Assembly: GCF_902459465.1 (NCBI RefSeq)
Contig: NC_047082.1
Location: forward strand, 10,786,545 to 10,850,544
DNA: 64,000 nt
Direction of reading: 5' to 3'
Origin: Asterias rubens
Lineage: Eukaryota; Echinodermata; Asteroidea; Forcipulatida; Asteriidae
This document shows, piece after piece, positions 49,046 to 60,700 of this stretch (its first letter is position 1; each line of letters begins with the position of its first letter). The notes beneath the pieces are model-generated. The model was given only the letters and a program-made list of their open reading frames with translations. It was not told where the DNA came from and made no database searches. The position numbers and the translations under genes are program-made.

Positions 49046-49395
49046 TTGAAGGCACTGGACACAATACAAATATTTGTTAGGATATAAACTTACTTGGTAA
49101 CAAGCAATGGAGAGATGTTGAGAGTATAAGCACTGAAAAAACAGCTCCCTCTGAAGTAAAGTAGTTTTGGAGAAAGAAGTATTTTCTCACTAAAATATTG
49201 GAACTGAATAAAAGACCTCAGCTGAGGTCTCGAATTCAAGCATCTGTAAAGCAATGATACAACTTGTGCTACAAGGGTGTTTTTCTTTCATTATTTTCAC
49301 GCAAAGTCGACGACCAACCGAGTTCAAATGTTCACAGGTTTGTTATTTTATAAATATAACAATGAGACACACCAACAATAACAAAACGTGTCCAG
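49046..49395 (-). mobile_element. Family A MITE, degenerate copy
   Basis: GTTGAAGGCACTGGACAC, GAGAGATGTTGAGAGTATAAG, CTCAGCTGAGGTCTCGAATTC and TTCACAGGTTTGTTATTTTATA align with family A. The right terminal repeat is badly decayed. Confidence 0.65.
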
Positions 49396-49652
49396 CGCCT
49401 CCGACTATCGTCGCTTGAACTTGATTTTATCTTCACGAGTTTTATTTCGAAATGGTTTTGAAATGTCACATTCTTGTCCACTTTTTTATTTCATGAAAGT
49501 TGTTGCCAAATTTGAAAATTAAATGTATGTGTTAGAAAACGATGCAATATTGTTATAAAGGTTTTTCATTAAACATAAACTACATAGTAATATACTTGGA
49601 GTCATCACGTGTGTTTTTTCCCTATGACGTGTGTATATTTATTTTAGCAGTT

Positions 49653-49926
49653 CTTGCAGTGGGCACTACTGGTAATTACCTTACTTGATTACGAGGTTGA
49701 TAATAGAAAGACATTGTAGGAAACGGCTCCTTCTGAAGTAGCGTAGATTTCCAAAAAGAAGTAGTTTCCCAATAACTTGATTTCGAGACCTCAAGTTTAG
49801 AGGTCTCGCAATCAGACAATTGAAAGCACACAACTTCGTGTGACCATAGTGTAACATTTTATGCATATGTTGAGATACACCTGTGAAGACTAGTCTTTGA
49901 AAATTACCAATAGTGTCCATATTCTT
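49653..49926 (-). mobile_element. Family A MITE, shortened copy
   Basis: GCAGTGGGCACTACTGGTAATTACC at left, palindromic GATTTCGAGACCTCAAG / AGAGGTCTCGCAATC in the middle, ACCAATAGTGTCCATATTCTTTAA at right. The segment around CTCGCAAC is deleted. Confidence 0.75.
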
Positions 49927-50004
49927 TAAAAGTGAAATTTTAACCAAAGGCCTATCACCTTCAGCGTATAGAATCCATGCGCTGGCGTCAAACGCCGGTG
50001 CCGC

Positions 50005-50700
50005 ATGCAATTATGTACTATTTACAATACGATCCGGAGCACATTATTGCATATGCAATAATGTCCGCCGGACGGTTTTGCATAATTACATGTATATGCA
50101 ATCGTGTCCGGCCGGACGCTGCTGCATAATGCAAGTGTGTCGCCCGGATGCAATTGTGTCCGCCCGGACACGTTTGCATATGCAGTTGTCCGCCCCGTGC
50201 AAAACCGTCCTTGCAGTTTGGTCGACGGGAACACGTTCGCCATTTTTTTACAAGCTAAGTGCATGTCATGGATGACATGGGAAATGTTCGGCCGTTGGGT
50301 ATTCGCTGCAATCATAAAAATAAATACGAGAATATTCAAGCTGCACATAGTATACGTCCGTAGGTTCAGTGCATGCGCACGCTCGCTTACGCGCGCACGT
50401 ACATGTACATGTATAGTCATGTACCTGTCCGCCGGACGGTTTTTGCATAGCCCCGGACACGATTGCATATGCAAAATTGTCCGTAGCGGACAGAATAAGC
50501 CACTTCGGAGTTCCAGCTGCGCATGTCTGTTACTGCTGACAACGCATGTTGTCTATCTCCAATAACCTTTTTACAATACCAGCGGGTATTGTCAAAAGGT
50601 TACGGGAGATAGACAAAATTCCGTTGTCAGCAGTATAGGGTAACAGGCATGCCGCAACCGACATTCCGAAGTGGCTTATTGCATGGCGGACACAATGCAT
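50005..50700. repeat. Cluster of TTGCATATGCAA / CGGACACGATTGCATA palindromic units
   Basis: Variants of GTCCGCCGGACGGTTTTGCATA and TTGCATATGCAA occur about ten times in both directions at 50005-50200 and 50430-50490, and once more at 50680-50700 beyond a nested foldback. The 230-bp middle (50205-50430) is unrelated. It resembles a composite foldback transposon with repetitive arms. No protein is read here. Confidence 0.7.
50494..50682. mobile_element. Foldback MITE (AATAAGCCACTTCGG ends), nested copy
   Basis: AATAAGCCACTTCGGAGTTCC and GACATTCCGAAGTGGCTTATT are near-perfect ends. The inner GTTACTGCTGACAACG and CGTTGTCAGCAGTA and the TACCAGCGGGTATTG centre match the copy at 15125-15302. It interrupts a GTCCG...GCGGACA repeat. 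Confidence 0.88.
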
Positions 50701-51718
50701 CTGACTGATTTTTTTTTCTTCAATTGTAAAAGAATGTGCAGCTAGCGTTCTATGGGCTCTAATAAAAAGTAATTCTTTTTAAGGGCACAAAAGAAATTCA
50801 GGTAACGGTAGTACTGATTCGGCATGGTCTAGTGACTATGAATGAAAGCCAGTGACTTATTGGTTGCTCCATAATGGAGGATGCTCCCACTGTACCTACA
50901 TGCTCACACATCTCTCACTTTGGTGCTGGATAGGATACGGACCTTCCCGGTTATGAGAATCCTAACGGGTAATAGGGGTACTGGTGTACAAGATAAAAAA
51001 GGTGTGCTATTTTCATCCTCCATGGCTAAAAGCATGGATCTATTATTGTTAAAGTATTTGTGTGTGTGGATGAGGGGGGGGGGGGGGGCACACAGGCGAT
51101 ACCACGCTGAGTTAGCTATACTGGAAGCTATTTTCCTCCATGCCTATATGCAGTTCATCAGGGTAAACGAAACTATCAACATTATGCATCGCAGCATGTT
51201 GATTCGTCGGTGCCTTGCACAGCATAGACGCCACATGTTCTATTGTTATCCCGAAAGAAATATAAACAAGGGTCTGCACTGCGTATGATATGTCTGTTCT
51301 TGTTATACACGGGCCCTGGTATGTGTATGTATACGCCCATGGTGCATAAAGGGTGCGTTTATGCAGCAGCGGCTCTCTGCCAGTGTCAATCTGCATCAAT
51401 GGTCCATGGTTATTATCACAGAGCAATATAAGTTCTATTTAGAACGATTTTATGTAACTAGTTCGATACGGATCAACCTTTGAGCGGATTTATGGGCCAT
51501 TGTGACATGCATTCCGGTTATCAATATCATGTTTTTATTATGTCCACTCGATTTGATTCGATAAGTCAGTTGTCAATTATCGCTCTACCAGTGCGCCCCG
51601 AGACTACGACGATTGGGGTTTAATGACCGCAACCCCCATACCGAGAGAAACGCTTACCGAGCCCGGGGGCTTCGACATCTAGCCGCGCTGCTAGCAGCCT
51701 ACGGGTACAATAATCACC

Positions 51719-54700
51719 ATGGACCTCTGTGGAAACTTGATACTCGTCGTTGCGTTTTTTACTTCCGGGTTGTATGCGTTTCCGTTCGTCCAGCACAAGT
51801 ACCATGACTTTGACGAGCTGACGTCAGTTATGACGTCACTTGCGAATACGTACAACAATACAACGCATCTTTACAGCATCGGGAAGTCAGTTGAGGGTGA
51901 GTTATGCATGGATGTATTGTAAACAGCTATACACAATCAAACCGAGGTTAGAGGGGATAGTCTGGTCCCCGTGCAAATTAGTTGTACCTACTTTGGATCT
52001 GCACAAACCACCAAGTCACACGTTCCCCGCCCCCGACGAGATTACCATAACAATTCTTGTTCATAGTCGATTTTAATTCATGACGTCATACCATGGTTTC
52101 AAAATGGACGTTGGTCCTGTTCCTTAAAGGTAGTGCATACGTTTGGTAATCACTCTTACAATGAAACAACGTTTTGGTTAGAAGTCTACAACAGCTTTCG
52201 ATTTAGTATAAACCATTTCGAGAAACATTCACCCCCCTTTTTTACAGTTAATAATGCGGTTTATTATAACCATTATATCAGTTTGCAAGCCCCACAAATT
52301 CGATTCATGAGAAGCGTTCATACAAAATACAGATGTGGTTTGTGGGTTCCTTGTTTTATTGTTCCCTTTTCTAAAGAATTTCTCCGTGGGGTCCAAGATG
52401 AGCACAGATATGCCTTGTGGGGTCCATGGTTTCACTGTGTAAAAACCACAAGGGTCCTCTTCCATATTGCCCACCAGCTCTGTGTTGCAGTCTGCTGACA
52501 TTCCTTTGTTTCCGACACCCAAAGAAATTCATATCCTTCAACATTGTTACAATGTAAACAAACACTGTGTGGACATGTTAAAGGAACACGTTGCCTTGGA
52601 TCGGTCGAGTTGGTCTTTGAAAAGAGCTTGAAACCGTTTGTTATACTAATGGTTAGAAAGATGTTGTAAAAGTAGAATACAATGATTCACACAAACATGC
52701 CTCAAAATTGCACGGTTTTCCTTTTACCTCGTCGACTAACACGGTCGGCGATTTATGCGAGTCAAATTGTTGACTCCCATAAATTGCCGACCGTGTTAGT
52801 TCGCAAAGTAATAGGAAAAACCACGCAATTTCGAGACAAATTTGTGTGGATCGTTGTATTCTTTTTAAAATATCTTTCCAACCATACGCATTTTATAACA
52901 AACGGTTACAAACGCTTTTCAACGACAAACTCGACCGATCCAAGGCAACGTGTTCCTTAAGTCCAGTGTTTCAAGTCCCTCTTTTATGTTGACATGATTT
53001 TGTTATGAGGCCCACACTTCATGAAGGGCTGAAACACGTGTTTAGGGAATTATAAGAAGTTTTGATCCATGTATTAAATCGAATCATGTAGCTTTGAAGG
53101 CCAACAGAAGTTTTTACTGTTGATCTATGATTTCACAGCTGGATGCGCATTTTTTTTCTTGTAATGTAATTATCAATTGAAAACATATCTGGGTCAATTT
53201 CCAGAGACCTTCCTAGTAGCGTGTTTTTTTATAGGTCACCAAAAAGTGCACTCTTAGATGGGTCGAAGCATGGTTTTTCCAGGTTTTTCAACCTCGTACA
53301 ACGAAGCCGAAAACTTCACGTGTTGAATTCAGAGCGGGTCGGTTCTTGCGTATTAAAGAGCCTTGGACAAGGCTAATGTTGAGTTTAAAGCCAGAGGACA
53401 CCTTCGGTAAACAATGTTGTCCAATGCCCACACTTCGTGTATCTCAACTTATATATAAAATAACAAACCTGTTTTTTTTTAAAGCAATCGCACAACATCG
53501 ATAAACAGTATTGTCCAAAAGTCCACACTTCGTGTATCACAACTTACATATAAAATAACAAACCTGTGAAAATTTAGGCTTAATCGGTCATCGTAGTCGG
53601 GAGAAAATAACGGGAAAACCCACCCTTTTTCCGCACGTTTCGCCGTGTCATGACATGTGTTTAAAATAAATCCGTAATTCTCGATGTCGAGAATTGATAA
53701 TTGTTTTAATGTTTTCTCAAAAACTAAGCGTTTCATGGAATAATATCTCGAGAGAAGTCTTTTACCATTTACCTTCTGTAAACCCTGTAAGTTATTTGTA
53801 GATCTGTGACCTTTTTTTCTTCTTTCTGTTCCGAAAGTGTATAATGGCTTTAAAGTTTGAGACCAATTCCAGTACCAACATAATCACCATCATGTAATGG
53901 TTTGCACGGTGCTGTGGCGCAATATGCCGCCAATAGGAGACTTTCCAACGCTTGGTGGCAGCAGACATACCGGGTAAATTTCCATTGTTTACGTAGTTCT
54001 GAACATGCGCATAATTCTGAGAACAATGGATTTACCCGGTAAGTCTGCTGCCCTCTATCGTCCCAGAAAGTCTCCCATTATGAGTGAGGTATCATGAGTT
54101 ATACCCTCCTACCGATATTGGTTTGATGCTGAAAGGTCTACGTTTACTCTTTGGCTTCCCCCTCCTCATGACGTCGGGTTCCCTGTCCTTTTCTCCATAA
54201 CCCTCCTGTTTATTTCACCTTAAAGAAACGGGAGACCAACTGCATGCAAATGAGTTAGCCCTCATGTCTATTTGGTTAGAGTGACTTTCATATTAAGCCC
54301 TTTGAGGAATTTTCCTTCCTCCATGGTGCGGAGCATACCTCACTCACAACGCTTTTAGTTAATGACAACCGGTTTTCTGATCCTGCCAATGGGAGCTACT
54401 GTGTAGGCGGCAGCACCCCCCTGCAGACTCATAGGCCCTTTCGAAATGACGGCGTCGGCGGTGGATTCGGATCCGGCTTGCTTGGCCCCGCCAGTTGTTT
54501 TGACAAATTTGAATTGCGCGTGCTTTGCGTAAGATTGGGCCTTAAGGCGAGAGAACGGAGCCTCAAGCCGAATCCAAAGCCGAAACCATGGTTTCGAAAA
54601 GGGCCAAGTGCGAATGCACAGAACTACGTTTACAATGGAAATTTACCTGTTAAGTTTGCTACCACCTAGCGTTCCAAAGTCTCTCCAGTCAATAATTGGT

Positions 54701-57700
54701 CTTATAATGTCATCCTTATAGGCAGAGACCTTTGGGTTATTGCGATCGCAGGCAACAAACCAGACGCGATCGTACCCCGAAGACCTGACGTGAAGTTCAT
54801 TGGCAACATGCATGGGAACGAGGTGAGTGGTTATACGGACGATTGGGTTGACTGGGACTAGGTAGACTGATCCCCTGTGACAGGTACTTGCTTTTAAGAA
54901 CCAGGAATTTCATTGGATAACCGTTAAGCTTTATATGGGTGCGTTCGTTTAGCTTCCCTGGGTCGACCCCGGTGTGTGGCGTTTTTTTTTCCCAGGACGA
55001 ACGTGGGTAATTATCTGCACACGTTCGTCATAGAAAAAAAACAGCCACACACCGGGGTCGACCCAGGGAAGCTAAACGAACGCACCCATAGTGTATTGAT
55101 TGGTCCGAGGTGACGTTTGGCAGCTTCCCGTACACGCGTCTGCTTATTAATCTAGGTGAAAGGTGAAAATGAACCGGGATTAACCGTTGCTAGAGGACAC
55201 TCTGTGAAAATTTGGACTAAATTATTGGTCATCGAATTTTCAAGAGAACAATGGAAGGTAAAACACCCTTAATGCACAAGTTGTGTGCTTTCAGATGCCG
55301 TGAATTCGTGACCTCAGTTGATGTCTCGAATTCAATTCAAATATTTTAGTGAAAAATTACCTTTTTCTCAAAAACTACGTTACTTCAGAGGGAGCCGTTT
55401 CTCACAATTTTGTATACCATTAACAACTCTCCATTGCTCGTTAATACCAAGTAAGGTTATGCTAACAATAATCTTGAGCAATTACCAATTGACCAGTGCA
55501 TTTAAGCACTGAGCATAACTTCATTTTTAAACATCCCATTTCAGGTTGTTGGTAAAGAGAATCTGCTACATTGCATCGAGTATCTACTCGTGAGCTATGA
55601 AGCCATGGACAGTGAAGTAATGAATCTCATGGACAATACGAGGATCCATATACTGCCCTCTATGAACCCGGACGGACTCGAGATGGCTACCGAAACAGAC
55701 AGCTGCCTTGGAAGTATCGGCAGGTAAGACCGCCCTCACTGGACTTTTACAAATACATTGGTTTTTCGAGCCGTTTGATTGTAGGGTACAATAAATTATA
55801 GAAAACAGGGCCACTCCAGGGTTAGGGTTAGCATGGTTATATAGGGTTAGGCGAGGGTTAGGGTTGGGGTTAGGTTTAGGGTTAGGGTTAGGGTTAGGCC
55901 ATTAGGGTTAGGGTTGACTTGGGGTTAGGGTTAGGGTTAGGGTTAGGGTTAGGGTTAGGGTTAGGGTTAGGGTTAGGGCTGTCGCCGAGTGTGGCCCTGT
56001 ATTCTATAGTTTGTAGATGTAAATGACTTCAACTAACATCTTAATAATTAATTTCAAAGGGTGGTCGCGTTGTTGAGGTATCGCCGAAAAACAGGAGTCC
56101 AACAACGATGCTGCGTCAAGAGTAAATAGTTTCTGTACAAAAAGGACTACCAAAATACTGCTTAGCGAAAATGTTCTCTAAGCGAACAAATTCATGAGTG
56201 GGACCAGCAGTTGAAATAGTGTGAACTTTTGATGAAACTTTGACTGATAAATAACAAGTTACTGTATTTTAAACGTCATATTATTAATTTGTATATGTAG
56301 GAATAACGCAAGAGGGCGCGATCTCAACCGTAACTTCCCGGATTTCTTCGAGCCGGACGATATCGTCAGAGAGCCCGAGACACTTGCCATCATGGAATGG
56401 ATCCAAAGTATCCAGTTTGCTCTCACCGTCAACTTTCATGGTGGCGCCCTTGTGGCCAACTACCCATTCGACAACGTGCTTCCAGGTGGGTGGATAGGCC
56501 GAGTCCGAATTGTTGGCTACAGCTACGGCTACGACTAGATTACAGCGTCATAATGCGTCGAAGTATATAGGACGTCCCTAGCAACACTCATGGCAACAGT
56601 CGTAGCCGTAAATGTAGCCGCCAATTCGGACTTGCCTTTCTAGCCGAAATAAACCGGTGGTTCGAAAACGCATACCAGCGGGACTGGAAGCTTAGTATTG
56701 GGGCGTTTAATCATGAATGGACCAGTTTTATTTTTTTGACGCGTGGTTGCTGGACGCCATTCAAATAAAACACCCGAATGTTTATTCTGGTCTCGCACCT
56801 ATATGCGCACATTCCCCCTCTCTTTTTGGTGGGTTGAAGCGGTGTGGGGGGGGGGGGGGGGTGGGTGACACGCCAGAAGTGGCTGCTAATTGCATCACTG
56901 CTTGGTATGGGCTGTGCAATGTAGTGTGTACATCAAGACAGTGTGTCATAAAATGTACCTATTTGCAGTGGAACACAATCAAAGTCATCGGGCAAGGCAA
57001 ACATCAAAGTGTCAGATAACACCTTTATACTCAGAGCAGAGGCATGAGAATTGATGTATAAGCTCCGAATGAAAATATTCCTTTGGGACACCGAACCCAC
57101 GTCACATAATTCATGCAACACAACGGGATTCGTACACTACTCGTGATTCGTGACTTTCTCCGTCTGCTTCAATGATCCATTTCATCCAACAAAGCAGTCA
57201 AGCATTGAATACGAAAGATACAGATAATTAATAATAAAAACATAACATGCGAATGCATCACAGCATTATAATCCTTTTTATAGATTACAGTAATAAGCTA
57301 TGATCACAAGGCCTAAGCCGTATGCATTTAATGTGAACGACATGAAGAAGACAAGTCGTAATGCAACACTTTTGTACGAACCTCACACACATTTTTAGTG
57401 AGATTGTTGAACTGCTCATTTTGTGACTAATGAGGTACAAAATAAAAAATAAACACCAAATAATGGTTGAACAAGATTGTAAATTTTAAATTGGGCGGAT
57501 CCACCAAACTCTGGTTAAACCAGATATTAAATAACCAGATAAAAAACATTTACTTTAACCTTTACTTTGCAATGTGTAGACGCATAGATCTTTTCGCAAA
57601 TACTGGGGCGCGCGCGTAAAGCTTGGAATTAGGTGCATTGTGGTCTAGCTGGTATCCAAATTTGATCCATATCTATACCACAATGCACCTCATTCAACAG

Positions 57701-60700
57701 TCTGCGCTTGCGCATTGGTATTTGCGATAAGGTCTATGCCCAAGACCTGAATATATGACGTCATTTGAGTAGAGCGCCCTTCCCTAGATCTTTTAAAGAG
57801 GCTGTTCATTGGTCAATTATTTGCGCTGAACGTAAAAATCATTGGTTGAAAGTTACCTGTGTGCCACCGAAGTAATCGTGGAGCATGGCACTGCAGTTGG
57901 TTGCCTTCAAGTTGCCTACAAAATGTGGCCTTGTGTGAAAATGCCTCTAGATGGCGGATCGATGACGTCAGTGCATACGGTCCAAAAGCCCTTTTCGAAA
58001 CCACGGCTTTGGCTTTGGATTCAGCTCAGGCTAGCTTGGCCCGCGATTGTTTTGGCAATTATTGAGCGTGCTGTAGAGCTTCAGAGGAGAGAACAGAGAC
58101 CGAAGCCGAGTCCAAAGCCGAAGCCGCCAATAATTTTAACCGTGACATTCGTTCATCCCACCCCTGCCTCGCAGAGGACCGTGACCCATCAGACTCGTCC
58201 CAGTACAGCATAAGCCCCGATGATGTCTTCTACAGAGAGATGAGCTCAACCTATGCCCAGAACCATCCCAGAATGCACCTCAAGCAAGAGAACCGATGCG
58301 ATGGGTGGGACGGTGAAGGGTTTGAAGGTGGGATTACCAACGGAGCTGACTGGTACATCGTTAAAGGTAAAAAAAGAATATACAAATTAGATAGTGTCCG
58401 CTGCTAAAAACATTGGATTCGAACTGCCTCTAGCTACCGGGCAATCTCGATGGTCCAGTTGGTATGACGCTGCTCTAGAATTGCAAAGATCTTGGTTGCG
58501 AATCCCACCCGTATAACCAATTTCAGTCCCCTACCTTCCACCTGTGTACCCGGTTCGATATCAGGACCGGAGTATTACATGTGGATTGTTTATTTTCAGT
58601 CCCCATCCTGGATGACTGCGTGAGTTTTCCCTACAGGGGGTTTAAAAAACAACAACCATGAAATTTCTTCAATGACAACAAAATTGGTGTGATGTTTCCA
58701 TTGGGATGCTATTCCAACTGTATAATTCAGATTCAGATTTATGATTAAAGGCAGTGGACACTATTGGTAATTACTCAAAATATTTATTAGCATAAAACCT
58801 TTCTTGGTGAAGAGTAATGGGGAGAGGTTGATGGTATAAAACATTGTGAGAAACGGCTCCCTCTGAAGTGCCATAGTTTTCGAGAAAGAAGTACTTTCCC
58901 ACGAATTTGATTTCGAGACCTCAGGTTTAGAACTTGAGGTCTCGAAATCAACCAGTTGAACGCACACAACTTCGTGTGACAAGGGTGTTTTTTTATTTTA
59001 TTCATATCTCGCAACTTTGACGACCAATTGAGCTCAAATTTTCACAGGTTTGTTATTTAATGCATATGTTGAGATACACCAAGTGAGAAGACTGGTCTTT
59101 GACAATTACCAATAGTGATTAATTGAACCAATTCATACCTTAACGAATTCATAATTATCTTTACCTACCTTAGGTAGCATGCAAGATTATAACTATATTT
59201 ACCATGGCTGCATGGCAATACTAGTGGAGTTATCTTGCTGCAAGTATCCCAATGCCTCAGGTCTACCAGAGTTCTGGAATGAAAATCGACGATCCATGCT
59301 AGCAGTTCTCCAACAAGTCCACAGAGGTATTGTACCCGTCAGGGACCGGGAGTATTAAACAGCAGGGCCCAATCTTATGGAGCTGCTTAAGCAAATAAAG
59401 TAGCTTAGCACAACAAAATCTTGCTTACCAGAATAAGGTTACCAGCTAAACCACACTGTCGTGTGTACAATTTGTGACTGGTATCCTGCTCATTTCTGCT
59501 TAGCAAAATTTGTTTTTCCTGATTAAGCAGCTCTATGAAATTGGGTCCGGTAATTACACACAATGTGGGAAGGTTCCAAAAGTTATGGTTTCATGATAAG
59601 CCGAAAAGATTGATTAAAAGGAGAAGGAGTTTTGGAAACTTCGAAATCTAGCACCGGCTGTCGGCAAGACATCTGAAAGCTCGTACAGATGGCTCCGGCC
59701 ACTTCTCAGAGGGTTTGATCTGGGTCTGTATGTCTGTACAATTTGGTGCACAAAGTATATATTAAGTGAAAATGTTTGTCAGCCCCTAAAAAAACAACAA
59801 CAAACAAAGAAACAAACAAAACCCCGAACACCCCAACACCTCAACATCAATCAAGATAACAAACACATTCTAAGGTGTTAAAATACCCCAAACAAAGAAA
59901 CAAACAAAAAGCAAAAAAACTCTAAAATCCGATCCCCTCTATTAGATTGAATAGTCTTGTCTAGGATATCAATGACTGATGAGTGTGTGTTGTTTTTGCA
60001 GGCGTGAAAGGGATTGTGACCGATAACGACACGGATGAACCGATAGAGGGCGCCCTTGTTTCGCTGGCTGGGCAGCCTGTTCCACCATACCCCTCCTCGA
60101 CTACATCTTTAGGAGAATACTGGAAGCTTTTGCCTGAAGGAACATTTACTTTACATGTGAGTTTCACTTAAAAAAACTTTTTACAAAATAATTATTAGCA
60201 TAAAACCTCACTTGGAAACGAGTAATTGGGAGAGGTTGAAAGTATAAAACATTGTGAGAAACAGCTCCCTCTGATCGAAGTGACGTAGCTTTTGAGAAAG
60301 AAGTAATTTTCCACGAATTTGATTTCGAGATCTCAGATTTAGCATTTGAGGTCTCGAAATCAAGCATCTGAAAGCGCACCACTTCGTGTGACTTCGTATG
60401 ATTATTAGGGACTTTTCGTTTTCAACGACGGAGGGTTCTGCGACGGTAAAGATGACATTTGGCGTCATCTGCGCATGCGTCGGCTTTGAGGACGGTCGTC
60501 CCTCAATTTCTACGACAGTACTTTGGATGAATCTTCGTTGTGCTGAAAACGACAACGTTTAGCTGAACAACCGTCGCAGAACCATCCGTCGCCGAAAACG
60601 AAAAGTCCCTAGTATCTCGCAACGACGACCAATTTTGAGCTCAAGTTTTTACAGGTTTGTTATTTTATGCATAAAATATGTTGAGTACACCAAGTGAGAG

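Noticed and set aside
50022..50565. Overlapping 150-codon frames on both strands
   Set aside because: Both cross the palindromic TTGCATATGCAA repeats; open frames on both strands are expected from the repeat composition. Cys/His content follows TGCATA repeats.
55818..55978. Chromosome end
   Set aside because: Unique sequence and coding exons of the CPM-like gene continue on both sides, so it is interstitial.
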